A stretch of DNA of 48,963 nt, taken from Thermoplasmatales archaeon (GTDB lineage Archaea; Thermoplasmatota; Thermoplasmata; Thermoplasmatales; Thermoplasmataceae). The notes under the pieces are model-generated. The model made no database searches and was not told the origin of the DNA. It saw only the letters and a program-made list of their open reading frames with translations. The DNA is taken from the NCBI GenBank assembly GCA_014874365.1, contig JACWAH010000014.1, positions 1 to 48,963 on the forward strand, in the 5' to 3' direction. Below, piece by piece: positions 8,948 to 18,034 of the stretch. Within the stretch, counting starts at the first letter, position 1. The number at the start of each line of letters is the position of its first letter. The translations under genes were made by a program, and so were the position numbers.

Positions 8948-9959
8948 GGATTGTTTCTTCTGCAATGGGTACATTCAATAGCTTCCTTAATTTTTCTAAT
9001 GGTCCAAGTAAGATGCCTTTGTGCAATTTCAGGCCTTTTAGCGAATCTTTCAGCTCTTCCAGAGTAAAACCAGGGAACACTTTCAGGAGTTCTTTGACGA
9101 AGTTCTGATCAAGAAAACCTTCCTCTATTCTTTCGTTGCGAAGCCCCTCGTACTCTGTAACCGAAATTTCCAGAATCTCTCTGTTTGTTTTCAGGTAATT
9201 TCGATTAGCACTGAGAATGCAGCATGGAATTGAACCCAGGTGTTCCTCATATCCCGAGATTTTCACTGTTCCAGAGTCTTTCAGGTATCTGGAAAGGTAT
9301 GGCTCCCATATCACTAAAAATCTGAATTTTCCAGACCTGAACTTTCTTGCAGCTTCCTCCTGGTTTTCAAAAATTGAGAATCTTTCGCTTTTTTCCCTGA
9401 AGTGAAGGTCTGCAAGTGCGTACATAGAGGAAGCGTTTGTAGTTGCCACCAGATTGCCTTTGGATTTCGTATTCTCAAGTATAGCGGAACCTCCGGACGC
9501 TATACCTGTGAGCATTTGTGTCCTGCCGGACGAGTAGCACGAGATCATGGCAGTCAGAGATGGCAAAAAACCGATATCTGCATAACCAACTGTCAGAGCC
9601 CTATTTATTTCATCCCCGGACTCAGCCACATGTATTATGACTTTATACCCGCGCTTCAAAAATACGCTGTAAAGCAAATATAACAATGGAATGTATTCCG
9701 ATGCTCTTAGCATCCATATCCTGACAGCTTTAGGAATGGGGAAGGGGTAGTATTCAGTGGCCCAGATCTTTACCACTTTTTCTCCTTCCTTTAGTTTTAC
9801 AATTTCCCCATGCTTTTCCATCAACTTCAGAGTATCTGAAATGTAGGACTTTGCAAATCCTAAAGAGTGATCGAGCTCAAACTGCCAGCTTCCGTCTGGA
9901 CCGGGTTTTTCCAGAAAGGCCCTTATAGCCTTCTTGATGCCTGTTTCTCTGTTTGCCAT
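8931..9959 (-). CDS. Winged-helix regulator fused to a substrate-binding-protein-like sensor domain
   Basis: A 342-residue protein without a signal peptide. Residues 1-75 look like a winged helix (KKAIRAFLEKPG, LGFAKSYISDTLKLMEKHG with the recognition helix, then a wing around KLKEGEKVVKIW). Residues about 80-300 resemble the type 2 periplasmic-binding fold of SsuA/TauA/NMT1 proteins: IPLLYLLYSVFLKRGYKV, ALTVGYADIGFLPSLTAM, KSKGNLVATTNASSMYALAD, FRSGKFRFLVIWEPYLSRYL and SIPCCILSANRNYLK. A cytoplasmic transcription factor using a solute-binding fold as ligand sensor is the natural reading. The ligand cannot be told. It is divergent from aglB and overlaps the 3' end of pheT by 17 nt. Confidence 0.72.
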   Translation of the reverse strand: MANRETGIKKAIRAFLEKPGPDGSWQFELDHSLGFAKSYISDTLKLMEKHGEIVKLKEGEKVVKIWATEYYPFPIPKAVRIWMLRASEYIPLLYLLYSVFLKRGYKVIIHVAESGDEINRALTVGYADIGFLPSLTAMISCYSSGRTQMLTGIASGGSAILENTKSKGNLVATTNASSMYALADLHFREKSERFSIFENQEEAARKFRSGKFRFLVIWEPYLSRYLKDSGTVKISGYEEHLGSIPCCILSANRNYLKTNREILEISVTEYEGLRNERIEEGFLDQNFVKELLKVFPGFTLEELKDSLKGLKLHKGILLGPLEKLRKLLNVPIAEETILNCLE

Positions 9960-9981
9960 TTCCTACCAACTGCACATTGAC

Positions 9982-9993
9982 TTGGTACTTATT
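9982..9993 (+). repeat. Direct repeat copy 1 (ttggtacttatt) in the regulator/aglB intergenic region
   Basis: The 12-mer ttggtacttatt recurs at 10095-10106 with one mismatch (ttggtactaatt). This copy overlaps the AT-rich element that, on the minus strand, lies about 30 nt before the regulator start at 9959, so it could be an operator for autoregulation. Confidence 0.45.
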
Positions 9994-10049
9994 GCAAAGG
10001 ATGATTTAGTTCATAATTTTGTCTGCTGAATGCATTACCCAGAAGAGGC

Positions 10050-10076
10050 GAGTACGTGCAAACAATTGCAGTACTC
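10050..10076. repeat. Inverted repeat between the divergent regulator and aglB
   Basis: The arms gagtacgtgca (10050-10060) and tgcagtactc (10067-10076) pair over 10 bp with one bulged G and a six-base loop. It lies in the 217-bp divergent intergenic region, between the two direct-repeat copies. It could be a regulator-binding site or a transcript hairpin. Confidence 0.45.
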
Positions 10077-10094
10077 ACATCAAATAAGCGCCTA

Positions 10095-10106
10095 TTGGTA
10101 CTAATT
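10095..10106 (+). repeat. Direct repeat copy 2 (ttggtactaatt) in the regulator/aglB intergenic region
   Basis: Second copy of the 12-mer at 9982-9993, 113 bp away and in the same orientation. It lies about 25 bp upstream of the aglB TATA element. Confidence 0.45.
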
Positions 10107-10132
10107 TTCTAATGTTATGGTGTCAGTGATGT

Positions 10133-10140
10133 TTTTTATA
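10133..10140 (+). promoter_or_regulatory. TATA-like element of aglB
   Basis: An AT-rich run (tttttata) 37-44 nt before the aglB ATG at 10177. At usual archaeal spacing, transcription would start about 10-15 nt before the ATG. Confidence 0.45.
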
Positions 10141-10176
10141 CAGAAATTACATTAGCGTGAGCTAGGTAGTGCACCG

Positions 10177-13100
10177 ATGACCGAATCTGACACGAGCAGT
10201 CTGCATAGACTGAAGACATTAATCACAAACAGTCCGGAAATAATGGCACTCGCCTTTCTTATGTTGTTGTATCTGTTTCTTGGCAACTACTTTGCATTTT
10301 ACCAGACTCTTTACTTGCCTGGAGTACCAACATCTGGAGGAAGTGACCCCTATTACAATTTCAGGGTAATCCAGTATATTATCACCGACAAGCACTTCCT
10401 GGTATACGATGCAGCTCTGAACTATCCTTTAGGAGCCGGAAACCCCAGGAATCCCTTCTTCCATGAATTGATAGTATTAGTTGCCACTATCTTTTCACCA
10501 ATATACGGTCAGATGAACGCTGCGCTAATAGCGTTCGAGGAATATGATGCGGTCTTTGGCGCATTGTTAATTATACCTGTATTTCTAATCGGCAACGAGA
10601 TCTTTGGAAAAAAAGCCGGACTCATAGGTGCGTTTCTCTACACGTTAATGCCAAGCAACCTTTCAGCAGGCATTCTGTCAGATGGCAGGAATCACACGCC
10701 CGAGTTGATATGGGCTTTCTTTACGATTTACTTCTTCCTCAAGGCCGTCTCGCTTGCCAGAAAAACAACCATAATCGATTCGTTGACACAGGTAACCAAA
10801 ATTCCAGGATCAATTATCCGATATTACAGGGAAAATAAGCTGAGTTCCATTTATGCGTTGCTGGCTGGGGCCTCCACTGGTGCATTGATGCTTTCTTGGC
10901 AGGGGTTTGCGTATATTGTTGCAATTATCCTGATTTATATCTTTGTGCAACTCATAGCAAATATTTTCATGAAGAAACCATCAGGGTATTTAGTCTTCCT
11001 CTCAACATTATATGTTTCTCTGGCTTTCTTCCTGGGAGCTTATTACTATATCTATATGCACGAGACATCACTTTGGTACGTTCCTCCTTTGCTTCTAAGC
11101 GTGGCGGTTCTGTTATTCGGGGTGTTTGTTGCTATTCTAAGGAACAGGCCCTGGATTATTATCATCCCTACTCTTATTTTGATTGTCCTTGCAATATTTG
11201 CCTATGCTTATACCTTTGACAAATCAATACTTAACATATTGTTAAGTGGGGATGGATATTTCATAAAGAACAGGGTTTATGATACAATTTCAGAAGCACA
11301 AGCCCCTCAACTGGGATCATACATCAGTGGCTTTGGCCCGGCCCAGTTTCTGTTGGGGATGAGCGGAATTGCATATGTTGTATACCTGTTCTTCAAGAAG
11401 CGAAGTGAATCGATTCTATTCCTGCTGGTTTTTGCGATAGTGTCAATATACATGAGCTTTGCAGCTGCCAGGTTCAACGTAACAGCAGCTCCTGCTTATG
11501 CAATACTAGGTGGAGTACTCTTAGTCTACTTCTGGGGAATTTTAAAGGAAGGAAAAGTAACTTCCTCGATCAGTCAAGATCAGAGCGGTAGAGTAAAAAG
11601 GCTGATGAAAGGAAATAAATCCTGGATGAGGACCGCATTTGTGCTTGTCCTGATAATAGTCCTTGTAATCCCGTCTGGATTCAGTTCCATAGCTGCCGCG
11701 GTACCTGCAAACGGAGCCTCGGAAATAAATCAGGCAATTTACAATGAGTTACCGTCTATACTCCAACCTGGTAATTTTTCTGCAGGCAACAGTCAATTTG
11801 TCGGAGGTACCGGCTTTGGAATAACAAATGATTCTACGCCCTTATCCAGTGCACTGAATTGGCTAGGCACCCAAGATACAAATCAATCGTTTAATCAGAG
11901 GCCAGGCTATGTGTCATGGTGGGACTACGGTTTCCAGGAACTCAGCCAGGGTAAGCATCCAACAGTAGCAGATGATTTCCAGAATGGGTATCAGGTTGGG
12001 GGTCAGGTTCTGCTGGCTCAGAACAACAGTCAAATTATCTCGCTTTTCATTGCGAGAATTCTGCAGGCTGAGTTTAAAGACAACGGTGGGAACCTTCCTT
12101 CGAACATAGTTTCTAACATGAATTTCTATCTTGGGAGCAAAATGACAACGCTTCTGGCGAACATATACTCCGATCCTCTCCAGTATGCATATCAAATTTA
12201 CAGGGACCCCGCGCTTTATGGTCAATATATCCAGGGAATATCTTCACAAAACGCATATTTTGCTTTGTATACAGGTATTCTAACATCGCATTACAGCACC
12301 GATGTGCTAGTAAATCTGTACCTTTATCTGACTCGAACAACTGGATTCAATATTCAGTATGTTGGGATAGACAACGGGCTTTTCCCATTTTCAGGAACCA
12401 ACCCGGGTATTTTCTATGCTCCAACTTACCTCACGGATCACGTTTCATACACGTATAACGGAGAAATCGTTCCTTACAGTTATTACAACATTGATTCAGT
12501 TACTGCTAACGCGACATATGCCCTTAACCAGACTCCAAGTGGTGCGGCAGTGACTGGATATGACATCTCTTATAATTCTGCGTTCTATAATTCCACTATT
12601 TACAGGTTCACGATAGGTTACCCACCCTCAGTGACAGGCAACACATCCGGAATCCCGGGGCTTACCTTTGGACAGACAAAGTACTTCATGATGCCGGCTT
12701 GGAACATGAGCAATTTCGAGGTTACCTATGCGGGGATACCTTGGAATCCTTATACTAACTTTTCTTCGCACCCGGATGCCTGGCAGATTATTCCGTTGCA
12801 GCAGGCTTACTATTATAAAGAAATAGGATACGGTACCTCAGAAATTTTTCCGCCCACTTACCAGCTAACAAACTCTCTTGATACTATAGTTTCCTACTAC
12901 CCAGGGGCCATCATAACTGGAAGAGTTACCCTACCAAATGGACTTCCTGTGCCCGGTGTTCACGTGACAATCCTGGATCAATATGGAATTCCTCATTCTG
13001 AAATTAATACCAACATCAACGGGTACTACAATATTACTGCCGTTCCAGGTAATGACACATTGGTGTTTTCAAACGGTGTTATGAATAAGCAGTTCCTTAT

Positions 13101-16100
13101 TGGTAACAACACACAATACTATAAGATACACGTCTCAAAGGACCAGGCGGAAAGAAATGCCGTTAACCTGAATACAACCACTGGCCTGCCTGATTATTAC
13201 ATAGTGCAAAACTACACTTTTCCTGTTTCTTCAGTGTCTGGAGTTGCGAACTTCGAATATATGTACAAACCATTCAACGCATCCAAGAAAATTCCCCAAA
13301 CCTTCACGACAAGAATATCCAGCGGTACCGTACAACTCGTCAACTATGCAACCGGCACGATTCTGAATGCCACAATAACAAACGGGATTTTTAAATTCCC
13401 AGATATCCCGCCAATGTTCTACGATGTAAATCTAATCGTTGACGGAGTCCTATACAAGAATGTGTCCAGCACTACTGTTGTGGCTAAAGCTACCTTGCAA
13501 GAAACGTTCAATGTATTCTTTGATGCTCTATTCGTTCATGTTGCTCCGATCCCAGGTTCCAACACTACCCATGTGTCAGGGGTAAGAGTAACGGCATTCA
13601 ACAATGTTACAAGCTACTCCAACTACACTAATTCAACGGGTGAAACCGTAATTTGGCTTAACCCTGGTTATTATAACGTTTCCGTAAACCAGACAGGTTC
13701 AATTGCCTCATCGTATCAACCGATTTCCTTTTTAAGCTATTCGGAAAACCAAACTCTGAATTTGACAGCTGAGCCAGGTTATGTATTAACCGGCACTTTA
13801 TCGAACAACTGGGATGGATCCCAGCTGTCGCTATATCCTAATGCGCTTGTCTCATCCCCAATTACAATTTATCCAACAGCCTCCGGCTCGTTTTCAGTTC
13901 TCGCTCCGGGAGGACTGTATACGCTCTATGCTTATCATGACAACAATTCATTTATTCAGACAATTTACCTTGATAAGAACACATCTTTAACGGTAACTCT
14001 AGAGCAATCAAGTGTGCTTACACTGTCTGCGGTGACACCATCACTTTCGTCTCTGAGCGGAAATTATTTGATTAAGGAGGGGGCTTCTATTTTGGAAGTG
14101 CCCTTCCAGTATGGTGCAAGCCGTAATGTTAGCCTTCCTGATGGTTATGTTACTGCTGAAGTTGACGGTTTAGTGGTTGGGCAAATTTATACAGGCGAAA
14201 AAAGTTTCGAATTCACCCATAGTCAGAATGCGAGCATACCAGTGGCTCAATATAAGTATATCGAAATCTATCCTTATAATTCCGAGATCGGCTCATCTTT
14301 CAATTCTAAAACTGCCATATACAATGGATTGCTGGAACTCTACTCGTCAGGTACCCTGATATGGTTCACTACTATTACTTCAGTCGGGGCTGCAAGAGTT
14401 TCCACTTTAAATCTTTCAATGAGCGATCTTAGCTATGTTATTCAGGCATATCCTTTCTCGGAGTACGTTAGCAATTTGGTGTCCGGAACCACAATATATG
14501 CGCCTCTTGCAACTACAACTGATACCCTGAATCTGGTTCTCCAGCACAATGGCGTCAACACAAATTATAATGGCACGCTTAACCTGATAGGGGTTAATAA
14601 CTACACGGTTCCAATTACGAACGGGCAGGGGACTGTCGCCGTGATTCCGGGAGTATACTCACTTGAACTTTCTTCTCAGTATGCCGCGTTAATACCGCAG
14701 ACGGGATTTGTGCTTGCGAAAAATACAACTGTCCCAAACACTTTGTACATCAATGCATCTGTTATTCTTTCGGTCACTGTCAGCACTGCTAAGGGAGAGT
14801 ACTTTTTCAATCAATATGGCAATAGCGTAAATGGAAGTACATTGACCCCTGGCAATTACACGATTTATGCGATTTCAGGAACCAATGCGAATATATCCTC
14901 AGTGTTTGTGAACTCTAATTTCACCTATAATCCTGGTTATTCTGCAGCAGGTTTGGTAACATTGACCAACAGTTATAACAGCTCCCTCGGGTCATACGAT
15001 CTCGAATACAAAGGGATGAAGTTTTCGTTGTCTTCCGGATCATATGAACTTCCTTATGGCCAATACCAGGCGACGGTTAACTACACTAAACAGACATCAG
15101 GCGGATTATATCATCTTGTGGGCACCGAAACATTTAATGTAACCGGCGGCCCTGCGACGATTGTAGTTCCTGCCTCTTTGCAGAAAATAATGGTCACTGT
15201 CAGCGGGAAGACTTTATCCTCAAAATATGCCCCATACAGCACAATAGAATTCTTTAATTCCACAGGGACGCTGGTTGCGGCAACAAATGCGAATGCTTCA
15301 GGTAACTTCAGCATTAGTTTGTCGCCGGCAACTTACGGGGTATATGTCTATAACAATGCATCCCAGGTTGCTAACGTAACCGTATTTTACCTGTCTTTGA
15401 CGAATACAACTTTGAACCCCAAACTTACGAGCGCGTACCAAGTTGTCTATGAAGTTACTCTTCAGTCTGTCGCACTGGCAAGACCCGTGAACATAAGCCA
15501 GGGGAATTTCCTGATGAAGGGTTATACTTCTAACAGTACACCCTCTAACGGGACAGTTCTCTTACCATCAGGAATATACAGATTTTCCTCTTCTTATTCC
15601 CTGGTGATGCCATTCGGAGCGCATAATGTCACGGTTTCCTATGTAGAAAATTATACGCTTAATATAAACGGAACCAGTTTCGTTGACATAATACTCCATA
15701 AAGTAGTACTTCCGGATTTCCATTTTAAAATACTTAGCTCCAGCGGCGGCCCAATTCAAAATGGCAGCTCAGAAAACTTTACTTTTGAGATAACCAATTT
15801 AGGAAATGTGGAGATGAATCTTACCCTGTCCACCGGTTATACACTCTGGAACATGACTTTCAACAACAGTGTCATCAAGGATCTTGAACCTTATGCTAAT
15901 GCAACAAGAACGGTAGAAGTGCAGGCTCCGTACAAATTCATTATGAGCGGTTTGAATACGATACCGATTTCATTTTCTTACAACTATACCGGTAGTCCTT
16001 ACAAGGCGAACCTGAATGTATCGATCATAAAGTATCTCAATCTTAACGTAACTCTTCCCACTTTTGCCATTCAGAATTCTACCCAGTACCTGTTTCCCTT

Positions 16101-16524
16101 CGTCTTGAATAACACTGGCAACAACCAGTTAAACGTAACTTTCACTACTGAATACCAGTATTTCAACGCTTTTGGATGGAACGCCTCATTCGTTTACGAG
16201 AACAAAGTTGCAGGTAAAGCTTCCATATTATTCAACCAGACAGCCACTGTGTATCTACAGCTTATACAGATATCTCCGAGCGCAAAAAGCATCTCAGACT
16301 TTTACGTAATCTTCCACTATTCCAATATCACTGAAAATTTAACTGTAAATAACCCGCATTATCCGGGAAGTTCGATAAACACAGGCTATCCAACGGGTCC
16401 AGGAATAATTTCCAATTATACCGGTGATCCAATAGTGCAGCTTTACATCGGAATAATAATAATTGCCATCGCAGTGGTAGCTGGCCTGGGAATCTCAGCA
16501 TACAGGGGGAGAAAGTCCAGATGA
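10177..16524 (+). CDS. aglB: AglB (STT3-family) oligosaccharyltransferase with very long extracellular C-terminus
   Basis: A 2115-residue protein; typical AglB is roughly 800-1000. The first ~470 residues are polytopic and include GSDPYYNFR (acidic residue 57, first external loop) and LSDGRNHTPE near residue 170. The STT3 signature WWDYG is at 581-585, on the soluble catalytic domain that recognises the N-x-S/T sequon. The enzyme transfers a glycan from a dolichol-type lipid to asparagine on the outer face of the membrane. From about residue 900 onward there are several beta-sandwich modules, including carboxypeptidase-regulatory-like repeats (ITGRVTLPNGLPVPGVHVTI), extremely rich in Asn, Ser, Thr and Tyr with many N-x-S/T sites, then a C-terminal membrane helix ending YRGRKSR. 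The next gene overlaps by 4 nt. Confidence 0.92.
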   Translation: MTESDTSSLHRLKTLITNSPEIMALAFLMLLYLFLGNYFAFYQTLYLPGVPTSGGSDPYYNFRVIQYIITDKHFLVYDAALNYPLGAGNPRNPFFHELIVLVATIFSPIYGQMNAALIAFEEYDAVFGALLIIPVFLIGNEIFGKKAGLIGAFLYTLMPSNLSAGILSDGRNHTPELIWAFFTIYFFLKAVSLARKTTIIDSLTQVTKIPGSIIRYYRENKLSSIYALLAGASTGALMLSWQGFAYIVAIILIYIFVQLIANIFMKKPSGYLVFLSTLYVSLAFFLGAYYYIYMHETSLWYVPPLLLSVAVLLFGVFVAILRNRPWIIIIPTLILIVLAIFAYAYTFDKSILNILLSGDGYFIKNRVYDTISEAQAPQLGSYISGFGPAQFLLGMSGIAYVVYLFFKKRSESILFLLVFAIVSIYMSFAAARFNVTAAPAYAILGGVLLVYFWGILKEGKVTSSISQDQSGRVKRLMKGNKSWMRTAFVLVLIIVLVIPSGFSSIAAAVPANGASEINQAIYNELPSILQPGNFSAGNSQFVGGTGFGITNDSTPLSSALNWLGTQDTNQSFNQRPGYVSWWDYGFQELSQGKHPTVADDFQNGYQVGGQVLLAQNNSQIISLFIARILQAEFKDNGGNLPSNIVSNMNFYLGSKMTTLLANIYSDPLQYAYQIYRDPALYGQYIQGISSQNAYFALYTGILTSHYSTDVLVNLYLYLTRTTGFNIQYVGIDNGLFPFSGTNPGIFYAPTYLTDHVSYTYNGEIVPYSYYNIDSVTANATYALNQTPSGAAVTGYDISYNSAFYNSTIYRFTIGYPPSVTGNTSGIPGLTFGQTKYFMMPAWNMSNFEVTYAGIPWNPYTNFSSHPDAWQIIPLQQAYYYKEIGYGTSEIFPPTYQLTNSLDTIVSYYPGAIITGRVTLPNGLPVPGVHVTILDQYGIPHSEINTNINGYYNITAVPGNDTLVFSNGVMNKQFLIGNNTQYYKIHVSKDQAERNAVNLNTTTGLPDYYIVQNYTFPVSSVSGVANFEYMYKPFNASKKIPQTFTTRISSGTVQLVNYATGTILNATITNGIFKFPDIPPMFYDVNLIVDGVLYKNVSSTTVVAKATLQETFNVFFDALFVHVAPIPGSNTTHVSGVRVTAFNNVTSYSNYTNSTGETVIWLNPGYYNVSVNQTGSIASSYQPISFLSYSENQTLNLTAEPGYVLTGTLSNNWDGSQLSLYPNALVSSPITIYPTASGSFSVLAPGGLYTLYAYHDNNSFIQTIYLDKNTSLTVTLEQSSVLTLSAVTPSLSSLSGNYLIKEGASILEVPFQYGASRNVSLPDGYVTAEVDGLVVGQIYTGEKSFEFTHSQNASIPVAQYKYIEIYPYNSEIGSSFNSKTAIYNGLLELYSSGTLIWFTTITSVGAARVSTLNLSMSDLSYVIQAYPFSEYVSNLVSGTTIYAPLATTTDTLNLVLQHNGVNTNYNGTLNLIGVNNYTVPITNGQGTVAVIPGVYSLELSSQYAALIPQTGFVLAKNTTVPNTLYINASVILSVTVSTAKGEYFFNQYGNSVNGSTLTPGNYTIYAISGTNANISSVFVNSNFTYNPGYSAAGLVTLTNSYNSSLGSYDLEYKGMKFSLSSGSYELPYGQYQATVNYTKQTSGGLYHLVGTETFNVTGGPATIVVPASLQKIMVTVSGKTLSSKYAPYSTIEFFNSTGTLVAATNANASGNFSISLSPATYGVYVYNNASQVANVTVFYLSLTNTTLNPKLTSAYQVVYEVTLQSVALARPVNISQGNFLMKGYTSNSTPSNGTVLLPSGIYRFSSSYSLVMPFGAHNVTVSYVENYTLNINGTSFVDIILHKVVLPDFHFKILSSSGGPIQNGSSENFTFEITNLGNVEMNLTLSTGYTLWNMTFNNSVIKDLEPYANATRTVEVQAPYKFIMSGLNTIPISFSYNYTGSPYKANLNVSIIKYLNLNVTLPTFAIQNSTQYLFPFVLNNTGNNQLNVTFTTEYQYFNAFGWNASFVYENKVAGKASILFNQTATVYLQLIQISPSAKSISDFYVIFHYSNITENLTVNNPHYPGSSINTGYPTGPGIISNYTGDPIVQLYIGIIIIAIAVVAGLGISAYRGRKSR

Positions 16525-17300
16525 AGAAACTAGCGATTGTGGTCCTGGCAGTATTCTTCTCAATGATATTTCTGCCAGTCATAACTTCAGATAACAGCAA
16601 TGCTTCACTTCCAGCGATATTCCAGAACACAATCTCATCACCCCAATATGTGTATGAAGGAGAAAATTTCACGATATACATGAATACGACTTACGGATTC
16701 CAAAATTACACAGGGGTCATGTATTTTTACGGTGACAATTTATCGGGCCTGCATAATAGCACTACACAGTATTTTCCTTATCACTCATACAGCATGGAAG
16801 TCAATATTACTGCGCCCTACTACGAGGAGCAACTGAATATAATGGGGGAAGTATGGGATAATACCAGTTCCCAGTTATATTCAGCCAAGGCAATTGCGAC
16901 AGTAAAGATTCTCCCTCCCTTGAATATTACTATACAGCTCAGAAATCCTGGCATGACCGCGATTTATAACCTTACCGCGAATTTCACTCTCGACGGTGCG
17001 TTTGTTGGTTCCAAAACCATTTCTGAGTTAGCGCCATATTCAACACTCACAGTTACACTGGAACTGGCGTATCCCCATCTTAACCAGGGTCTGCACACTT
17101 TTACCGTGACTGTGAATAAACCGACAGCATCAATTAACGGAGGCTTTAGTACCTATCAGGGCCAGTTTTATTATGGCAATCCCCCCAGTTATACCTGGAT
17201 TTATTATATTGCGGCAGCCGTAATAGCCTTCATGGCCCTGCTTGTCCTGAGTTCTGGGAGACGAAATGCTCGTTTAAAGAAACCAAAATGGAAAAAATAA
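16521..17300 (+). CDS. Secreted, C-terminally membrane-anchored beta-rich protein
   Basis: A 259-residue protein with a signal peptide (MKKLAIVVLAVFFSMIFLPV), an extracellular domain of about 190 residues rich in Asn/Thr/Tyr with several N-x-S/T sites, and a C-terminal helix (YIAAAVIAFMALLVLS) followed by a basic tail. The stretch LNITIQLRNPGMTAIYNLTA looks like an Ig-like/CARDB-type domain. Its ATG overlaps the aglB stop as ATGA, so the two are translationally coupled. An accessory to the oligosaccharyltransferase or a co-expressed glycoprotein are both plausible; this is inferred only from position. Confidence 0.7.
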   Translation: MKKLAIVVLAVFFSMIFLPVITSDNSNASLPAIFQNTISSPQYVYEGENFTIYMNTTYGFQNYTGVMYFYGDNLSGLHNSTTQYFPYHSYSMEVNITAPYYEEQLNIMGEVWDNTSSQLYSAKAIATVKILPPLNITIQLRNPGMTAIYNLTANFTLDGAFVGSKTISELAPYSTLTVTLELAYPHLNQGLHTFTVTVNKPTASINGGFSTYQGQFYYGNPPSYTWIYYIAAAVIAFMALLVLSSGRRNARLKKPKWKK

Positions 17301-17302
17301 CT

Positions 17303-17938
17303 TTAGATTGAATTTCTAATCGTTACGAACCTGGTGTCGATGAAATTTTCTCCTTTTGCAACAATCTTGGGGTCCTTGCTGCGAGCCATTGCTATCACAG
17401 CTGCAGCTATCGCATTATTCTGGGGCCTGTGTCGGAATATAGTCGTATTGCTTTCGTCAACTATGGAATAAAGCAGATGGTTACTGTCGAGTATTTCAAC
17501 AATCTTCAGCCCGTTTGGTCTATCACCATCACCCATCCTGATTGTATAGTTCCTGTAACTGTAATCAGAGATAATCTTCAAAATATGTGATTCCAGGTCA
17601 GCTATATCCGGGACTTCAGTTGCCTCAGTCAATACATCATCGCAAACTACAGCTATTCCAGGTTTAGGACCAGGATCAATCCCTATTACCAGTTTCCTGA
17701 AATCCACCTGATCTATCAGCCTTGGGAGGGCCATCCTCACTGCCTTGTGCGGATCGTTTTCCCGGATCTGCCTGTCGTCTATGATGTGATCACTTTCAGT
17801 ACTGAGTATAACGACTATGTCTGTAGGGATAGAACTTGATGGGTCAAGGCTGAAGTAAGGCAGTTGCCACTCTTTAGCAATGTCTATCACATTGTGATAG
17901 AAGCGAAAGTCGCTTGTAAATATGCCAATACGGCTCAT
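17303..17938 (-). CDS. RuvC/YqgF-like RNase H-fold protein of unknown function
   Basis: A 211-residue protein from ATG 17938; an upstream in-frame TTG at 17944 would add two residues. The central stretch LVIGIDPGPKPGIAVV is the first strand and glycine turn of an RNase H/RuvC-like fold with the first acidic residue. RMGDGDRPNG and HRPQNNAIAAAVIAMARSK supply later elements. The N-terminal ~90 residues (IGIFTSDFRFYHNVIDIA) form a separate alpha/beta unit. It may act on nucleic acids, but no activity can be assigned. The end is 2 nt from the convergent stop at 17300, and the recJ-like gene lies 96 nt upstream. Confidence 0.6.
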   Translation of the reverse strand: MSRIGIFTSDFRFYHNVIDIAKEWQLPYFSLDPSSSIPTDIVVILSTESDHIIDDRQIRENDPHKAVRMALPRLIDQVDFRKLVIGIDPGPKPGIAVVCDDVLTEATEVPDIADLESHILKIISDYSYRNYTIRMGDGDRPNGLKIVEILDSNHLLYSIVDESNTTIFRHRPQNNAIAAAVIAMARSKDPKIVAKGENFIDTRFVTIRNSI

Positions 17939-18034
17939 TACCAATCTAAGAAGGATGTTATGGTACTAAAACTTCTCTATTGGCTGAGGCTTCCACATAA
18001 ATCCCTTCAATGCTGTCAATTTAAGATGCAAAGC

